NCBI GenBank assembly: GCA_965228425.1
Contig: OZ245815.1
Location: 2,108,001-2,172,000, forward strand
DNA from: JAJFJD01 sp965228425
Lineage (GTDB): Bacteria > Pseudomonadota > Alphaproteobacteria > UBA8366
DNA length: 64,000 nucleotides
Direction: 5' to 3'
The position numbers and the translations under genes were made by a program. This document shows, in pieces, positions 7,983 to 15,419 of the stretch. The first letter of the stretch is position 1. Each line of letters opens with the position of its first letter. Under the pieces are notes generated by a model that worked only from the letters and a program-made list of their open reading frames with translations, did not search any database and was not told where the DNA came from.

Positions 7983-8844
7983 ATTCGACTGCCGGTAATC
8001 GGCAATCGAATAGAGTCAATTTGTTGATCCGGTAGAAGCGCCGGCCGTGCGCGGACATTTCCCGGCTGCTTACGGCTGTGACGTCGAAGCCGCTGCCGGC
8101 AATCCGGTCGCCATAGTCATCTCCGCAAATCCGCACATGATAGGGATGGCCGAACGCGTCCATTCGGCCTTCTGCGCTGGTTATCGATCTATTTTCAAAA
8201 GTTTGCGACAGGTTCTTGTCCATTGGGACGAGGATGATTGCCTGTCCTGCCGGTCGTAGAACCCGCGCGAATTCGCGCAATGCCGCGCGATCGTCCTGGA
8301 TATGTTCCAGGACATGGCAACACACGATCAGGTCGAACGACCCATCGTTGAAAGCAAGGTGGCTGGCATCCATTGCCGTCATGGCGCCGGGATCGTGGAG
8401 GTCGATCGATGTGTACCGGATCGATGGGCAATCTCTAAGTCGTCGTCGGATGCCCGGCTCCGGTGCGATATGCAGGACCGACAGGCGATTTGATGTGACA
8501 CCGAGCGCGGTTTCCAGATAGAGCCAAAGGTATCTGTGCCGCTCCAACGCGCCGCAACCGGGACACAGCGCCTGTTGTCGGCGGTGGATTCCGAAGGGCA
8601 GGAACCGCCGGTACCATTGGCGGCAGACCGGGCAATAACGGCCATCCCCGGCCGGTGTGTCGAGGGTCGCATGCCGGGTCGTGCGTGTGCCACTATAGAC
8701 ATCCGGCGCGGCGGTATCCCCAACCAACAGAGTCGGCATTTTGCCGTTCAGATCGAGTGGAAAGTCCACGCCTTTGCCTGGGCCGGCCATTGGCCGGGGG
8801 CTTGCATGATGGGACAAACGCACAAGATTAGAACGGAGGCGCAA
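7981..8844 (-). CDS. SAM-dependent methyltransferase with N-terminal zinc ribbon
   Basis: Residues of about 70-105 contain two paired cysteines (CPVCRQW and CPGCGALERHR), a likely zinc ribbon. They are followed by a class I Rossmann methyltransferase: LHIAPEP in place of the usual GxGxG strand, YTSIDLHD as the acidic loop and FDLIVCCHVLEHI as motif IV (Methyltransf_11-like). The substrate is unknown. The frame opens with a TTG at 8844. ATGs at 8790 and 8739 are also possible starts, and the shorter forms still contain the ribbon, so the N terminus is uncertain. No operon partner is visible: the phasin terminator lies on one side and the clpS promoter region on the other. Confidence 0.75.
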   Translation of the reverse strand: MRLRSNLVRLSHHASPRPMAGPGKGVDFPLDLNGKMPTLLVGDTAAPDVYSGTRTTRHATLDTPAGDGRYCPVCRQWYRRFLPFGIHRRQQALCPGCGALERHRYLWLYLETALGVTSNRLSVLHIAPEPGIRRRLRDCPSIRYTSIDLHDPGAMTAMDASHLAFNDGSFDLIVCCHVLEHIQDDRAALREFARVLRPAGQAIILVPMDKNLSQTFENRSITSAEGRMDAFGHPYHVRICGDDYGDRIAGSGFDVTAVSSREMSAHGRRFYRINKLTLFDCRLPAVE

Positions 8845-8944
8845 GTTAACCGATCCTTGAGACTGAGAATCACATTTACGCCGCAGTTTGGCGTTACCTT
8901 CCGAAATGTATCTGATTCACCCTTTTACCAAGTCTTATCTGTCC

Positions 8945-8971
8945 AATATTATACTGGTCTAGTGTAATATT
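8945..8971 (+). promoter_or_regulatory. 27-bp inverted repeat upstream of clpS
   Basis: AATATTATACT (8945-8955) and AGTGTAATATT (8961-8971) are inverted repeats matching at 10 of 11 positions around a 5-base centre. The right arm ends 10 bases before the clpS ATG at 8982. TATTAT at 8947-8952 inside the left arm could be a -10 box. It may be an operator or, if transcribed, a leader hairpin. The clpS start has no obvious Shine-Dalgarno sequence. Confidence 0.45.
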
Positions 8972-8981
8972 CGGTTTGGCA

Positions 8982-9308
8982 ATGAGCGATCGAGACAACG
9001 AAAATTCGAACGGCCCGAATACCGGCGTGGTCACCCAGACCAAGCCACAGACGAAAAAGCCGTCGATGTACAAAGTATTGATGCTGAACGACGATTATAC
9101 GCCGATGGAGTTCGTCGTTCACGTGTTGGAGCGGTTTTTCTCGAAGGGCCGCGAAGAAGCGACGACCATCATGCTTCATGTCCATCGTCGTGGAGTAGGG
9201 ATATGCGGCGTCTTCCCGTATGAAGTCGCCGAAACCAAGGTGACGCAGGTAATGGATTTTGCAACACAGCACGAACATCCTCTGCGCTGCACGCTCGAAA
9301 AGGACTAG
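8982..9308 (+). CDS. clpS: ATP-dependent Clp protease adaptor ClpS
   Basis: A 108-residue N-degron adaptor that delivers proteins with bulky hydrophobic N termini to ClpA. A flexible N-terminal tail of about 30 residues precedes the core YKVLMLNDDYTPMEFVV, the ligand-binding pocket of the family. HVHRRGVGICGVFPYEVAETK and the C-terminal HEHPLRCTLE are also standard. The start at 8982 is chosen over a TTG two codons earlier. clpA begins 8 bases after the stop, so the pair is an operon. Aat, encoded at 21.6 kb, creates such N-degrons. Confidence 0.96.
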   Translation: MSDRDNENSNGPNTGVVTQTKPQTKKPSMYKVLMLNDDYTPMEFVVHVLERFFSKGREEATTIMLHVHRRGVGICGVFPYEVAETKVTQVMDFATQHEHPLRCTLEKD

Positions 9309-9316
9309 AGACATAC

Positions 9317-11647
9317 ATGTTGTCGCGTAACCTAGAACAAAGTCTGCACCGTGCCTTGGCCCATGCCAGCGAGCGTAATCACGAATATGCCACGCTCGAG
9401 CATCTGCTTCTGGCATTGACCGAGGACCAAGACGCCGTCGCGGTACTCCGCGCGTGCGGGGTGGACCTCGACAAGCTCAAGCAGGACATCGCCGAATATC
9501 TCGACAACGAGTTGGAGATGTTGCTGATCGAAGCCGTCGAGGATCCGAAACCGACGGCCGGTTTCCAACGGGTTTTGCAGCGCGCGGCCATTCACGTGCA
9601 GTCGTCGGGCCGCGAAGAGGTGACCGGCGCCAATGTCGTGGTCGCGATGTTCTCGGAGCGTGAGAGCCACGCCGTCTATTTCCTGCAGGAGCAGGACATG
9701 ACGCGGTTCGACGCGGTCAACTATATCAGCCACGGCATCGCAAAGGTTTCCGGCAAAGGCGAGGCTCGCACCATCGGCGGTGCGGATGAAGACGCCGGCG
9801 CCGAGAAGGTCAACAAGCGCGGCAGCGAGGCGCTCGACGCCTATTGCGTGAATCTGAACCAGAAGGCCGACGAGGGCCGGATCGATCCGTTGATCGGGCG
9901 TACCAACGAGATCGAGCGCACCATTCAAATTCTGTGTCGGCGGACCAAGAACAACCCGCTTTACGTCGGCGATCCGGGGGTCGGCAAAACCGCGATCGCG
10001 GAAGGTCTTGCGCTTCGGATCGTGAAGGGCGAAGTCCCCGAGGTTCTCAAGGAGAACACGATCTTCGCACTCGATATGGGATCGCTGCTGGCCGGTACGC
10101 GCTATCGCGGCGACTTCGAGGAGCGCCTGAAAGCGGTTATGCGGGAGCTTGAAGAGCTCGAGGGCGCAATCCTGTTTATCGATGAGATTCATACGGTTAT
10201 CGGCGCGGGTGCAACCAGCGGCGGCGCCATGGACGCATCCAACCTGCTGAAGCCTGCGTTGCAGAGCGGGTCCCTGCGCTGCATCGGGTCGACGACCTAC
10301 AAGGAATATCGCAACCACTTCGAAAAAGACCGCGCGCTGGTGCGCCGTTTCCAGAAAATCGACGTGGCGGAACCGAGCATCGAAGATGCGGTGAAGATAT
10401 TGCGGGGCCTGAAACCGTACTACGAGAAGCACCACAGCGTGCGCTACACGAATGAGGCGATCCGCTCCGCGGTGGATCTGTCGTCGCGCTATATCAACGA
10501 TCGGAAACTTCCCGACAAGGCGATCGACGTGATCGACGAAGCCGGGGCGTCGCAGATGCTGCTGCCGGAATCGAAGCGCAAGCGGCAGATCGGTCCGCGT
10601 GACGTGGAACGCGTGGTCGCGACGATGGCCCGCATTCCGCCGAAACAGGTATCGAAGGACGACAAGACGGCGCTGGAAAACCTTGAACGCGACCTGAAAC
10701 TGGTCGTGTTCGGTCAGGATTCGGCCATCGAAACCCTCGCCAGCTCGATCAAGTTGTCGCGGGCGGGTCTCCGGGAACCCGAAAAGCCGATCGGCAGCTA
10801 TCTGTTCTCCGGGCCGACCGGTGTCGGTAAGACCGAAGTGGCGCGGCAACTTGCCATGACACTGGGGATCGAACTGGTCCGTTTCGACATGTCGGAATAT
10901 ATGGAGCGTCACAGCGTGTCGCGGCTGATCGGCGCGCCGCCGGGCTATGTCGGGTTCGACCAAGGCGGCATGATGACCGATGCGATCGACCAGACCCCGC
11001 ATTCGGTGCTGCTGCTGGACGAGATCGAGAAGGCGCACCCGGATGTCTTCAATATCCTGTTGCAGATCATGGACTACGGAAAGTTGACCGACCATAACGG
11101 CAAAACGGTCGATTTCCGGAATGTGGTCTTGATCATGACCACCAACGCCGGGGCCGCCGAACTGGCGAAACCCGCGATCGGGTTTGCCCGGGAAGCGCGG
11201 GTCGGTGAGGACGAAGAGGCGATCAACCGCACCTTCACGCCGGAATTCCGGAACCGGCTCGATTCGATCATTCCGTTCTCGAGCCTCAAGCCCGAAACCG
11301 TGGCGAAGGTCGTCGACAAGTTCGTCATGCAGCTCGAGGAGCAGTTGTCGGACCGGAACGTCACGATCGAGCTATCCAAGGCGGCGCGCGCGTGGCTGGT
11401 CGAGAAGGGCTATGACATGAATTTCGGCGCCCGGCCGCTCGGACGCGTCATCCAGGAACACATCAAGAAGCCGCTCGCCGAAGAACTATTGTTCGGCAAA
11501 CTTGCGAAGGGCGGATTGGTTATGGTGGACGTTAAGGACGGCAAACCGGTCTTTACGTATCCGGAAAAACCGGGAGATGGGAAGCCGCCGAAAGGAAAGG
11601 GCGGAAAGCGGCCGAAGCCTCGGGTTCCCGAGCCTGTGAGCACCTGA
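9317..11647 (+). CDS. clpA: ATP-dependent Clp protease ATP-binding subunit ClpA
   Basis: The AAA+ unfoldase that feeds substrates to ClpP. 776 residues: Clp N-terminal repeats (about 1-145), AAA module 1 with Walker A GDPGVGKT near residue 219 and Walker B ILFIDEIHT, then AAA module 2 with Walker A GPTGVGKT near residue 499 and VLLLDEIEKAHPDV. Arginine-finger and sensor regions are intact. No ClpB-type coiled-coil middle domain is present, which separates it from ClpB. The C terminus carries an extra lysine/proline/glycine-rich tail of about 30 residues. The neighbouring clpS confirms the assignment. Confidence 0.96.
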   Translation: MLSRNLEQSLHRALAHASERNHEYATLEHLLLALTEDQDAVAVLRACGVDLDKLKQDIAEYLDNELEMLLIEAVEDPKPTAGFQRVLQRAAIHVQSSGREEVTGANVVVAMFSERESHAVYFLQEQDMTRFDAVNYISHGIAKVSGKGEARTIGGADEDAGAEKVNKRGSEALDAYCVNLNQKADEGRIDPLIGRTNEIERTIQILCRRTKNNPLYVGDPGVGKTAIAEGLALRIVKGEVPEVLKENTIFALDMGSLLAGTRYRGDFEERLKAVMRELEELEGAILFIDEIHTVIGAGATSGGAMDASNLLKPALQSGSLRCIGSTTYKEYRNHFEKDRALVRRFQKIDVAEPSIEDAVKILRGLKPYYEKHHSVRYTNEAIRSAVDLSSRYINDRKLPDKAIDVIDEAGASQMLLPESKRKRQIGPRDVERVVATMARIPPKQVSKDDKTALENLERDLKLVVFGQDSAIETLASSIKLSRAGLREPEKPIGSYLFSGPTGVGKTEVARQLAMTLGIELVRFDMSEYMERHSVSRLIGAPPGYVGFDQGGMMTDAIDQTPHSVLLLDEIEKAHPDVFNILLQIMDYGKLTDHNGKTVDFRNVVLIMTTNAGAAELAKPAIGFAREARVGEDEEAINRTFTPEFRNRLDSIIPFSSLKPETVAKVVDKFVMQLEEQLSDRNVTIELSKAARAWLVEKGYDMNFGARPLGRVIQEHIKKPLAEELLFGKLAKGGLVMVDVKDGKPVFTYPEKPGDGKPPKGKGGKRPKPRVPEPVST

Positions 11648-11741
11648 GCGCTTGGAGCATTTCGCCTAGGAACTCGCCAAGGGCGCGCTGATGTGCGCCT
11701 TGCTCTCCTTCAGACTGCCGCCGCGGAAGAATGTGTGCTGG

Positions 11742-11951
11742 CTAGACCGGCAGCGATGCGACCGCCATGCTGCCCAGAAGCAACAATGAGACCGTCACAA
11801 AAGCGGAATAGACGACCAGCGGGTGCGTGCGGAACATGCCCGGCCGCTTGCCGCGAAGGCGTGGGACATCGGGGATGATCTTCCGTGTGTAAATCTCGGG
11901 CAACGCACGGTCCATCAATTCGCGAGGCAGCTCAGTGGTTTCTTGGTACAT
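11742..11951 (-). CDS. Small single-pass membrane protein, uncharacterised
   Basis: 69 residues. A polar N-terminal half (MYQETTELPRELMDRALPEI) is followed by a basic stretch and a C-terminal hydrophobic segment, HPLVVYSAFVTVSLLLLGSM, long enough to span a membrane. I recognise no family. The distribution of charges and the tail-anchor-like layout look protein-like, and it fills an otherwise empty space between clpA and the GGDEF gene. The ribosome-binding site is weak and the frame is short, so it may still be spurious. Confidence 0.5.
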   Translation of the reverse strand: MYQETTELPRELMDRALPEIYTRKIIPDVPRLRGKRPGMFRTHPLVVYSAFVTVSLLLLGSMAVASLPV

Positions 11952-12056
11952 CGATAAGTCGCCATTGATATTTGGTTCTAACGTTGACTGAACTTATGCC
12001 ACGGCCCGTCAAGCACTTCTGTGATAGGGGTCACTCGAAACCATTTTTTGGGGCTG

Positions 12057-12080
12057 ATTTCCGCCTTTTATCGCGGAAAT
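12057..12080 (-). terminator. Hairpin downstream of the GGDEF regulator gene
   Basis: Perfect 8-base arms ATTTCCGC (12057-12064) and GCGGAAAT (12073-12080) lie 23 bases beyond the stop of the minus-strand regulator. There is no T-run after it on the minus strand, so it may act as an RNA 3'-end stabiliser or a weak terminator only. Confidence 0.35.
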
Positions 12081-12102
12081 CGATGTCTTGGACCGTCGGT
12101 CC

Positions 12103-13356
12103 CTACGATTCGGCCAAGACCACCCGATTCCTGCCGGAGTCCTTGGCCTTGTAGAGCGCCTGGTCGGCGGCGTCGGCCAAGTCCGAAACGTTGTCGAATT
12201 CCGGGAAGGTCGCGATTCCACAACTCAAGGTCACCGTGAACTCGCCTTTTTCATGCTGTTGCTGGATCTTCGAGAAAGCGCGGCGGATATTGCTTAGAAT
12301 GGCCTCCGCCTGGCTTCCGTTGACACCGGAAAGGGCCACGGCGAATTCCTCGCCGCCCGTACGGCCGATGATGTCCGTCGCCCGGAGTCGCTGTTTCAGC
12401 AAGCTCGACAGTGTCTTGATGACCCGGTCGCCGGTCGGGTGGCCATAGGTGTCGTTGACATCCTTGAAATGGTCGAGGTCGATGATCGCATAGGCCAGCG
12501 GCTGGCCTTCGCGCTGCATTCGGGACATCTCGATCGCCAACTGTTCCTTCGTGGTCGTGTGGTTCAGCAGCCCGGTCAGGCTATCGCGCAACATGAGGGA
12601 GCGCAGGGAGCGGAACCGCCGGGCCCGCGTGTAGACCGCCATAACCAGATGTTCCGGTCGGATCGGTTTGGTCAGGAAATCGTCGCCGCCAATCGTCATG
12701 ACGTCGAGCTGTTTCAACAAATCGTCTTCGGCGGACAGGAACACGATCGGAATCGAGTCGAATGCGGGGTCCTGCCGGATAACGGCGGCCAGTTCCTTGC
12801 CCCGGCATTCCGGCATGTATAAGTCCATGATGATCAGTTCCGGCCGGAATTCTGCAAGCGCTTCAAAGGTTTTCAGCGGTTCATTGCAGAACACCGTTTC
12901 CATGCCCGCTTCCGACAGGATCGTCTTGTAGTACTTACAAATTCGCGGGTCATCATCGATGATCAGCACGCGAAACGGTTCGTCGGCACCTTGCTCGGAC
13001 AAGGGGTCGAGCGTATCGACGAGATCGAGCATGCTCACCGGGCGCATCAGCAGGGCTGCGGCCCCGGCGCGCACGGCCGCAAGCCGTGTTGCGATGTTGG
13101 GTTCCGGCGAGAGGAAGATGAGCGGCGGCGGCCGGTTGAACTCCCGGCAGACATCGCCGATTCGATCGATCTGCGGTGCCGCTTCGTCCCCCGCGGACAG
13201 CCCCACAAGCAGTGCAACGGCACCGGCATCCAATTCCGACATGCCGCTGTCGTTTACATCGCTGCAATGCGTGACCGAGTAGCCGAATTGGCCCAACTGA
13301 ATCGTCAGCTGGTTGGCTTCCCCGACATCATCATCGATTAAGACTAGGTTTTTCAT
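12103..13356 (-). CDS. PleD-like response regulator with GGDEF diguanylate cyclase domain
   Basis: 417 residues with REC-REC-GGDEF architecture, which makes cyclic-di-GMP under receiver control. The second receiver is canonical, with acidic pocket IIDDD (about 133-137), phosphoacceptor D178 (IIMDLYMPE) and K230 (FLTKP). The first receiver keeps the acidic LIDDD but has G52 where the phosphoacceptor Asp should be and R105 in place of the Lys, so it is probably a dimerisation module, as in Caulobacter PleD. The cyclase has active-site GGEEF (334-338) and an inhibitory I-site RATD (325-328) exactly five residues upstream, so product inhibition is expected. No cognate kinase is adjacent. Confidence 0.9.
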   Translation of the reverse strand: MKNLVLIDDDVGEANQLTIQLGQFGYSVTHCSDVNDSGMSELDAGAVALLVGLSAGDEAAPQIDRIGDVCREFNRPPPLIFLSPEPNIATRLAAVRAGAAALLMRPVSMLDLVDTLDPLSEQGADEPFRVLIIDDDPRICKYYKTILSEAGMETVFCNEPLKTFEALAEFRPELIIMDLYMPECRGKELAAVIRQDPAFDSIPIVFLSAEDDLLKQLDVMTIGGDDFLTKPIRPEHLVMAVYTRARRFRSLRSLMLRDSLTGLLNHTTTKEQLAIEMSRMQREGQPLAYAIIDLDHFKDVNDTYGHPTGDRVIKTLSSLLKQRLRATDIIGRTGGEEFAVALSGVNGSQAEAILSNIRRAFSKIQQQHEKGEFTVTLSCGIATFPEFDNVSDLADAADQALYKAKDSGRNRVVLAES

Positions 13357-13359
13357 CGT

Positions 13360-13378
13360 CCCTCATGCCCTATGAGGG
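13360..13378 (-). promoter_or_regulatory. Hairpin covering the ribosome-binding site of the GGDEF gene
   Basis: On the minus strand, CCCTCAT and ATGAGGG form a perfect 7-bp stem with a 5-base loop. The 3' arm contains GAGGG, the only plausible Shine-Dalgarno sequence, ending 3 bases before the ATG at 13356. In the folded RNA the site would be hidden. The effect on translation is inferred. Confidence 0.45.
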
Positions 13379-13490
13379 TATATCGAGACTTTATTACCCA
13401 AGTGTTGAGATTACCGGTCGGCAGATTCGAAAAATCCGGCCAGTTTCGTTCCATCAGGGCGAGAATTTCGGAATTTCAGGTGGTATTCGC

Positions 13491-14690
13491 CTACCCCGAT
13501 TGGGCTGGATCTTGCCGATAGGGCAAATAGTCTTCGAATTCAATCATTTCGTGGGCTTCGGCCTGCCGTTCGCCGGCGAGGTAGTCCGACACCGCGCGCC
13601 GGAATCCGCCGTCTTGGATCCAATGGGCGCTGTAGGTGCGAACTGGGACATAGCCGCGTTGCAGCTTGTGCGGACCTTGAGTGCCCGCTTCGACGCGACG
13701 TATGCCGTGTGTTATGGCGTAATCCATCGCGCTGTAGTAGCAGGTTTCGAAATGTAGGAATTTATACCGGATGTCGCAGCCCCAGTTGCGGCCGAACAAG
13801 GCATCTTCGCCGCGCAGGTTTAGGGCGCCTGCAATGAGTTGGCCGTCGAGGTCCGCCATGAAAAGCACTACGTCGTCGGCCATCGTTTCCTGTAGAGCGG
13901 TAAAAAAGTCGCGGGTGAGATACGGGTAGCCCCATTTCCGGTCGTATGTGTCGATATAGAACCGGTAGAACGCGTCCCAATGCTCGGGTTTGATGTCATC
14001 GCCTTGCAACCCTCGGACTTGAATGCCCGACTCGGATACCTTGCGCCGCTCCTTGCGGATATTCTTCCGCTTGCGGCTGTTGAGGCTGGCGAGAAACCCG
14101 TCGAAATCCTCATATCCTTCGTTGTGCCAATGGAATTGATGTCCGTGCCGTATCAGAAAGTCGGCGGATTCAAGGAAATCGGCATCCTCCTGGGAACAGA
14201 AGGTGACATGCAGCGACGATACGGAAAGTTGGCGGGTGATCTCCGCGAGGCCGCCGGCCAAGGCGGACCGGATGGCCATTGCGCTGAGACCGTCGGTATC
14301 CGCGTCCGGGTTGTAGAGTAGGCGGGCACCGGTTACAGGGGTGAAGGGCACCGCACATTGTAGTTTCGGATAGTATTCGCCGCCCGCCCGTTCATAAGCG
14401 TGGGCCCATGCGTGGTCGAAGACGTACTCGCCTTGTGAATGGCTTTTCAGATAAAGCGGCGAAGCGCCGATAAGTTCACCGTTTGCATTCTCGATGACCA
14501 GATGCTGCGGCTGCCAGCCGCTTCGGGCGCTGACGGATCCGCTTTCCTCCAATGCCGCAAGGAAGGTATGGCTGAGGAACGGATTGTAGGGTTGGCCGGT
14601 ACCGGCAAGGCACGCGTCCCATTCCGCCGCCGGGACCGAGGATAGTCGGTCAACGATCCGGATCGCTACGGCCTCGCTTCCGTCGGGCAT
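13491..14690 (-). CDS. FemAB-like acyltransferase (DUF482, GNAT fold)
   Basis: 399 residues without a signal peptide. It resembles the family annotated as peptidoglycan biosynthesis/recognition FemAB-like proteins. Diagnostic stretches are NPFLSHTFLAALEESGSV near the N terminus, YVFDHAWAHAYERAG, a basic segment NSRKRKNIRKERRKV typical of the family, and a C-terminal GNAT half with HFETCYYSAMDYAI and VEAGTQGPHKLQRGY. Family members are thought to transfer aminoacyl or acyl groups, but the actual substrate is unknown. It reads away from the ridA-like gene, 62 bases downstream of it on the same strand, and may be co-transcribed with it. Confidence 0.8.
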   Translation of the reverse strand: MPDGSEAVAIRIVDRLSSVPAAEWDACLAGTGQPYNPFLSHTFLAALEESGSVSARSGWQPQHLVIENANGELIGASPLYLKSHSQGEYVFDHAWAHAYERAGGEYYPKLQCAVPFTPVTGARLLYNPDADTDGLSAMAIRSALAGGLAEITRQLSVSSLHVTFCSQEDADFLESADFLIRHGHQFHWHNEGYEDFDGFLASLNSRKRKNIRKERRKVSESGIQVRGLQGDDIKPEHWDAFYRFYIDTYDRKWGYPYLTRDFFTALQETMADDVVLFMADLDGQLIAGALNLRGEDALFGRNWGCDIRYKFLHFETCYYSAMDYAITHGIRRVEAGTQGPHKLQRGYVPVRTYSAHWIQDGGFRRAVSDYLAGERQAEAHEMIEFEDYLPYRQDPAQSG

Positions 14691-14752
14691 GGTTAAATCC
14701 TCTTCCGCCGGTATCTCATGGATTGAAAGACGTTAGAGAAACTGATCCACGG

Positions 14753-15217
14753 TCATGCGATTTCAATGACCGCATCGATCTCGACGGTGGAATTCATCGG
14801 TAATGCGCTTGCGCCGAGGGCGAAGCGCGCATGTTTCCCGCTGTCGCCGAAGACTTCGACGATGAGGTCCGACGCACCGTTGATGACCTTGGGATGATCG
14901 GTGAAATCCGGTGTCGCGTTGACGAAACCGCCGAGTTTCACGAATCGCGAAATCCGGTCGAGATCGCCCAGCGCGGACCGTGCTTGCGCGATGATGTTGA
15001 GGGCACAAACCCGGGCGGCCGCAACACCGTCTTCAAGCGTTGCATCGTCGCCGACCCTGCCGCGATGCGCGATCTTGCCGTTCCAGAAGGGAACCTGTCC
15101 GGCAATCCAGAGCTGGTTTCCGGTGACGACAAACGGAACGTAATTCGCCGCGGGCGCGGCGGCATCCGGCAATTCAATTCCCAACTCCTGCAAGCGTGCA
15201 TCGATTTTCCCGGCCAT
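14753..15217 (-). CDS. RidA/YjgF family protein
   Basis: 154 residues of the chorismate-mutase-like RidA fold. It carries the long-form signature with GNQLWIAGQVPFWNGK, a middle segment VCALNIIAQARSALGDLDRI and a C-terminal RFALGASALPMNSTVEIDAVIEI. The canonical RidA arginine (R105 in the E. coli protein, in a C-[IV]-R-A-type motif) is replaced here by the region ARFALGASALP. That places the protein in a subgroup whose imine-deaminase activity is uncertain. RidA proteins hydrolyse reactive enamine/imine intermediates from PLP enzymes. The gene stands alone behind the nrdJ terminator. Confidence 0.85.
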   Translation of the reverse strand: MAGKIDARLQELGIELPDAAAPAANYVPFVVTGNQLWIAGQVPFWNGKIAHRGRVGDDATLEDGVAAARVCALNIIAQARSALGDLDRISRFVKLGGFVNATPDFTDHPKVINGASDLIVEVFGDSGKHARFALGASALPMNSTVEIDAVIEIA

Positions 15218-15347
15218 CCTGTACTCCTTGTTTGCTCTGTCGTTTCTGTCGTTGGCTGTGCACCCGTGTCATCACGAGCATAGCCGACGCGAGGCGCCGC
15301 AGAAAGCGTAGCAGCGCACGACGGCACCGCATCACCGTCACCTGGGC

Positions 15348-15380
15348 AAAAAAATGGGGGGTGGTCGAAACCACCCCCCA
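15348..15380 (-). terminator. Strong Rho-independent terminator of nrdJ
   Basis: On the minus strand an 11-bp perfect stem of G-rich and C-rich arms (plus-strand 15355-15365 and 15370-15380) closes a TTCG tetraloop. It is followed directly by seven T residues (plus-strand A-run 15348-15354). It lies 40 bases past the nrdJ stop codon. Confidence 0.95.
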
Positions 15381-15419
15381 GTTCACAGGGAGCACCGTGC
15401 CAGGGTAGGGACCTACCCG

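Noticed and set aside
9332..11095. A 587-codon open frame on the minus strand opposite clpA
   Set aside because: Antisense shadow of clpA, without domain features or a credible start context.
11668..11700. Terminator after clpA
   Set aside because: An imperfect GGCGC/GCGCC hairpin is present, but with a bulge and without a T-run.
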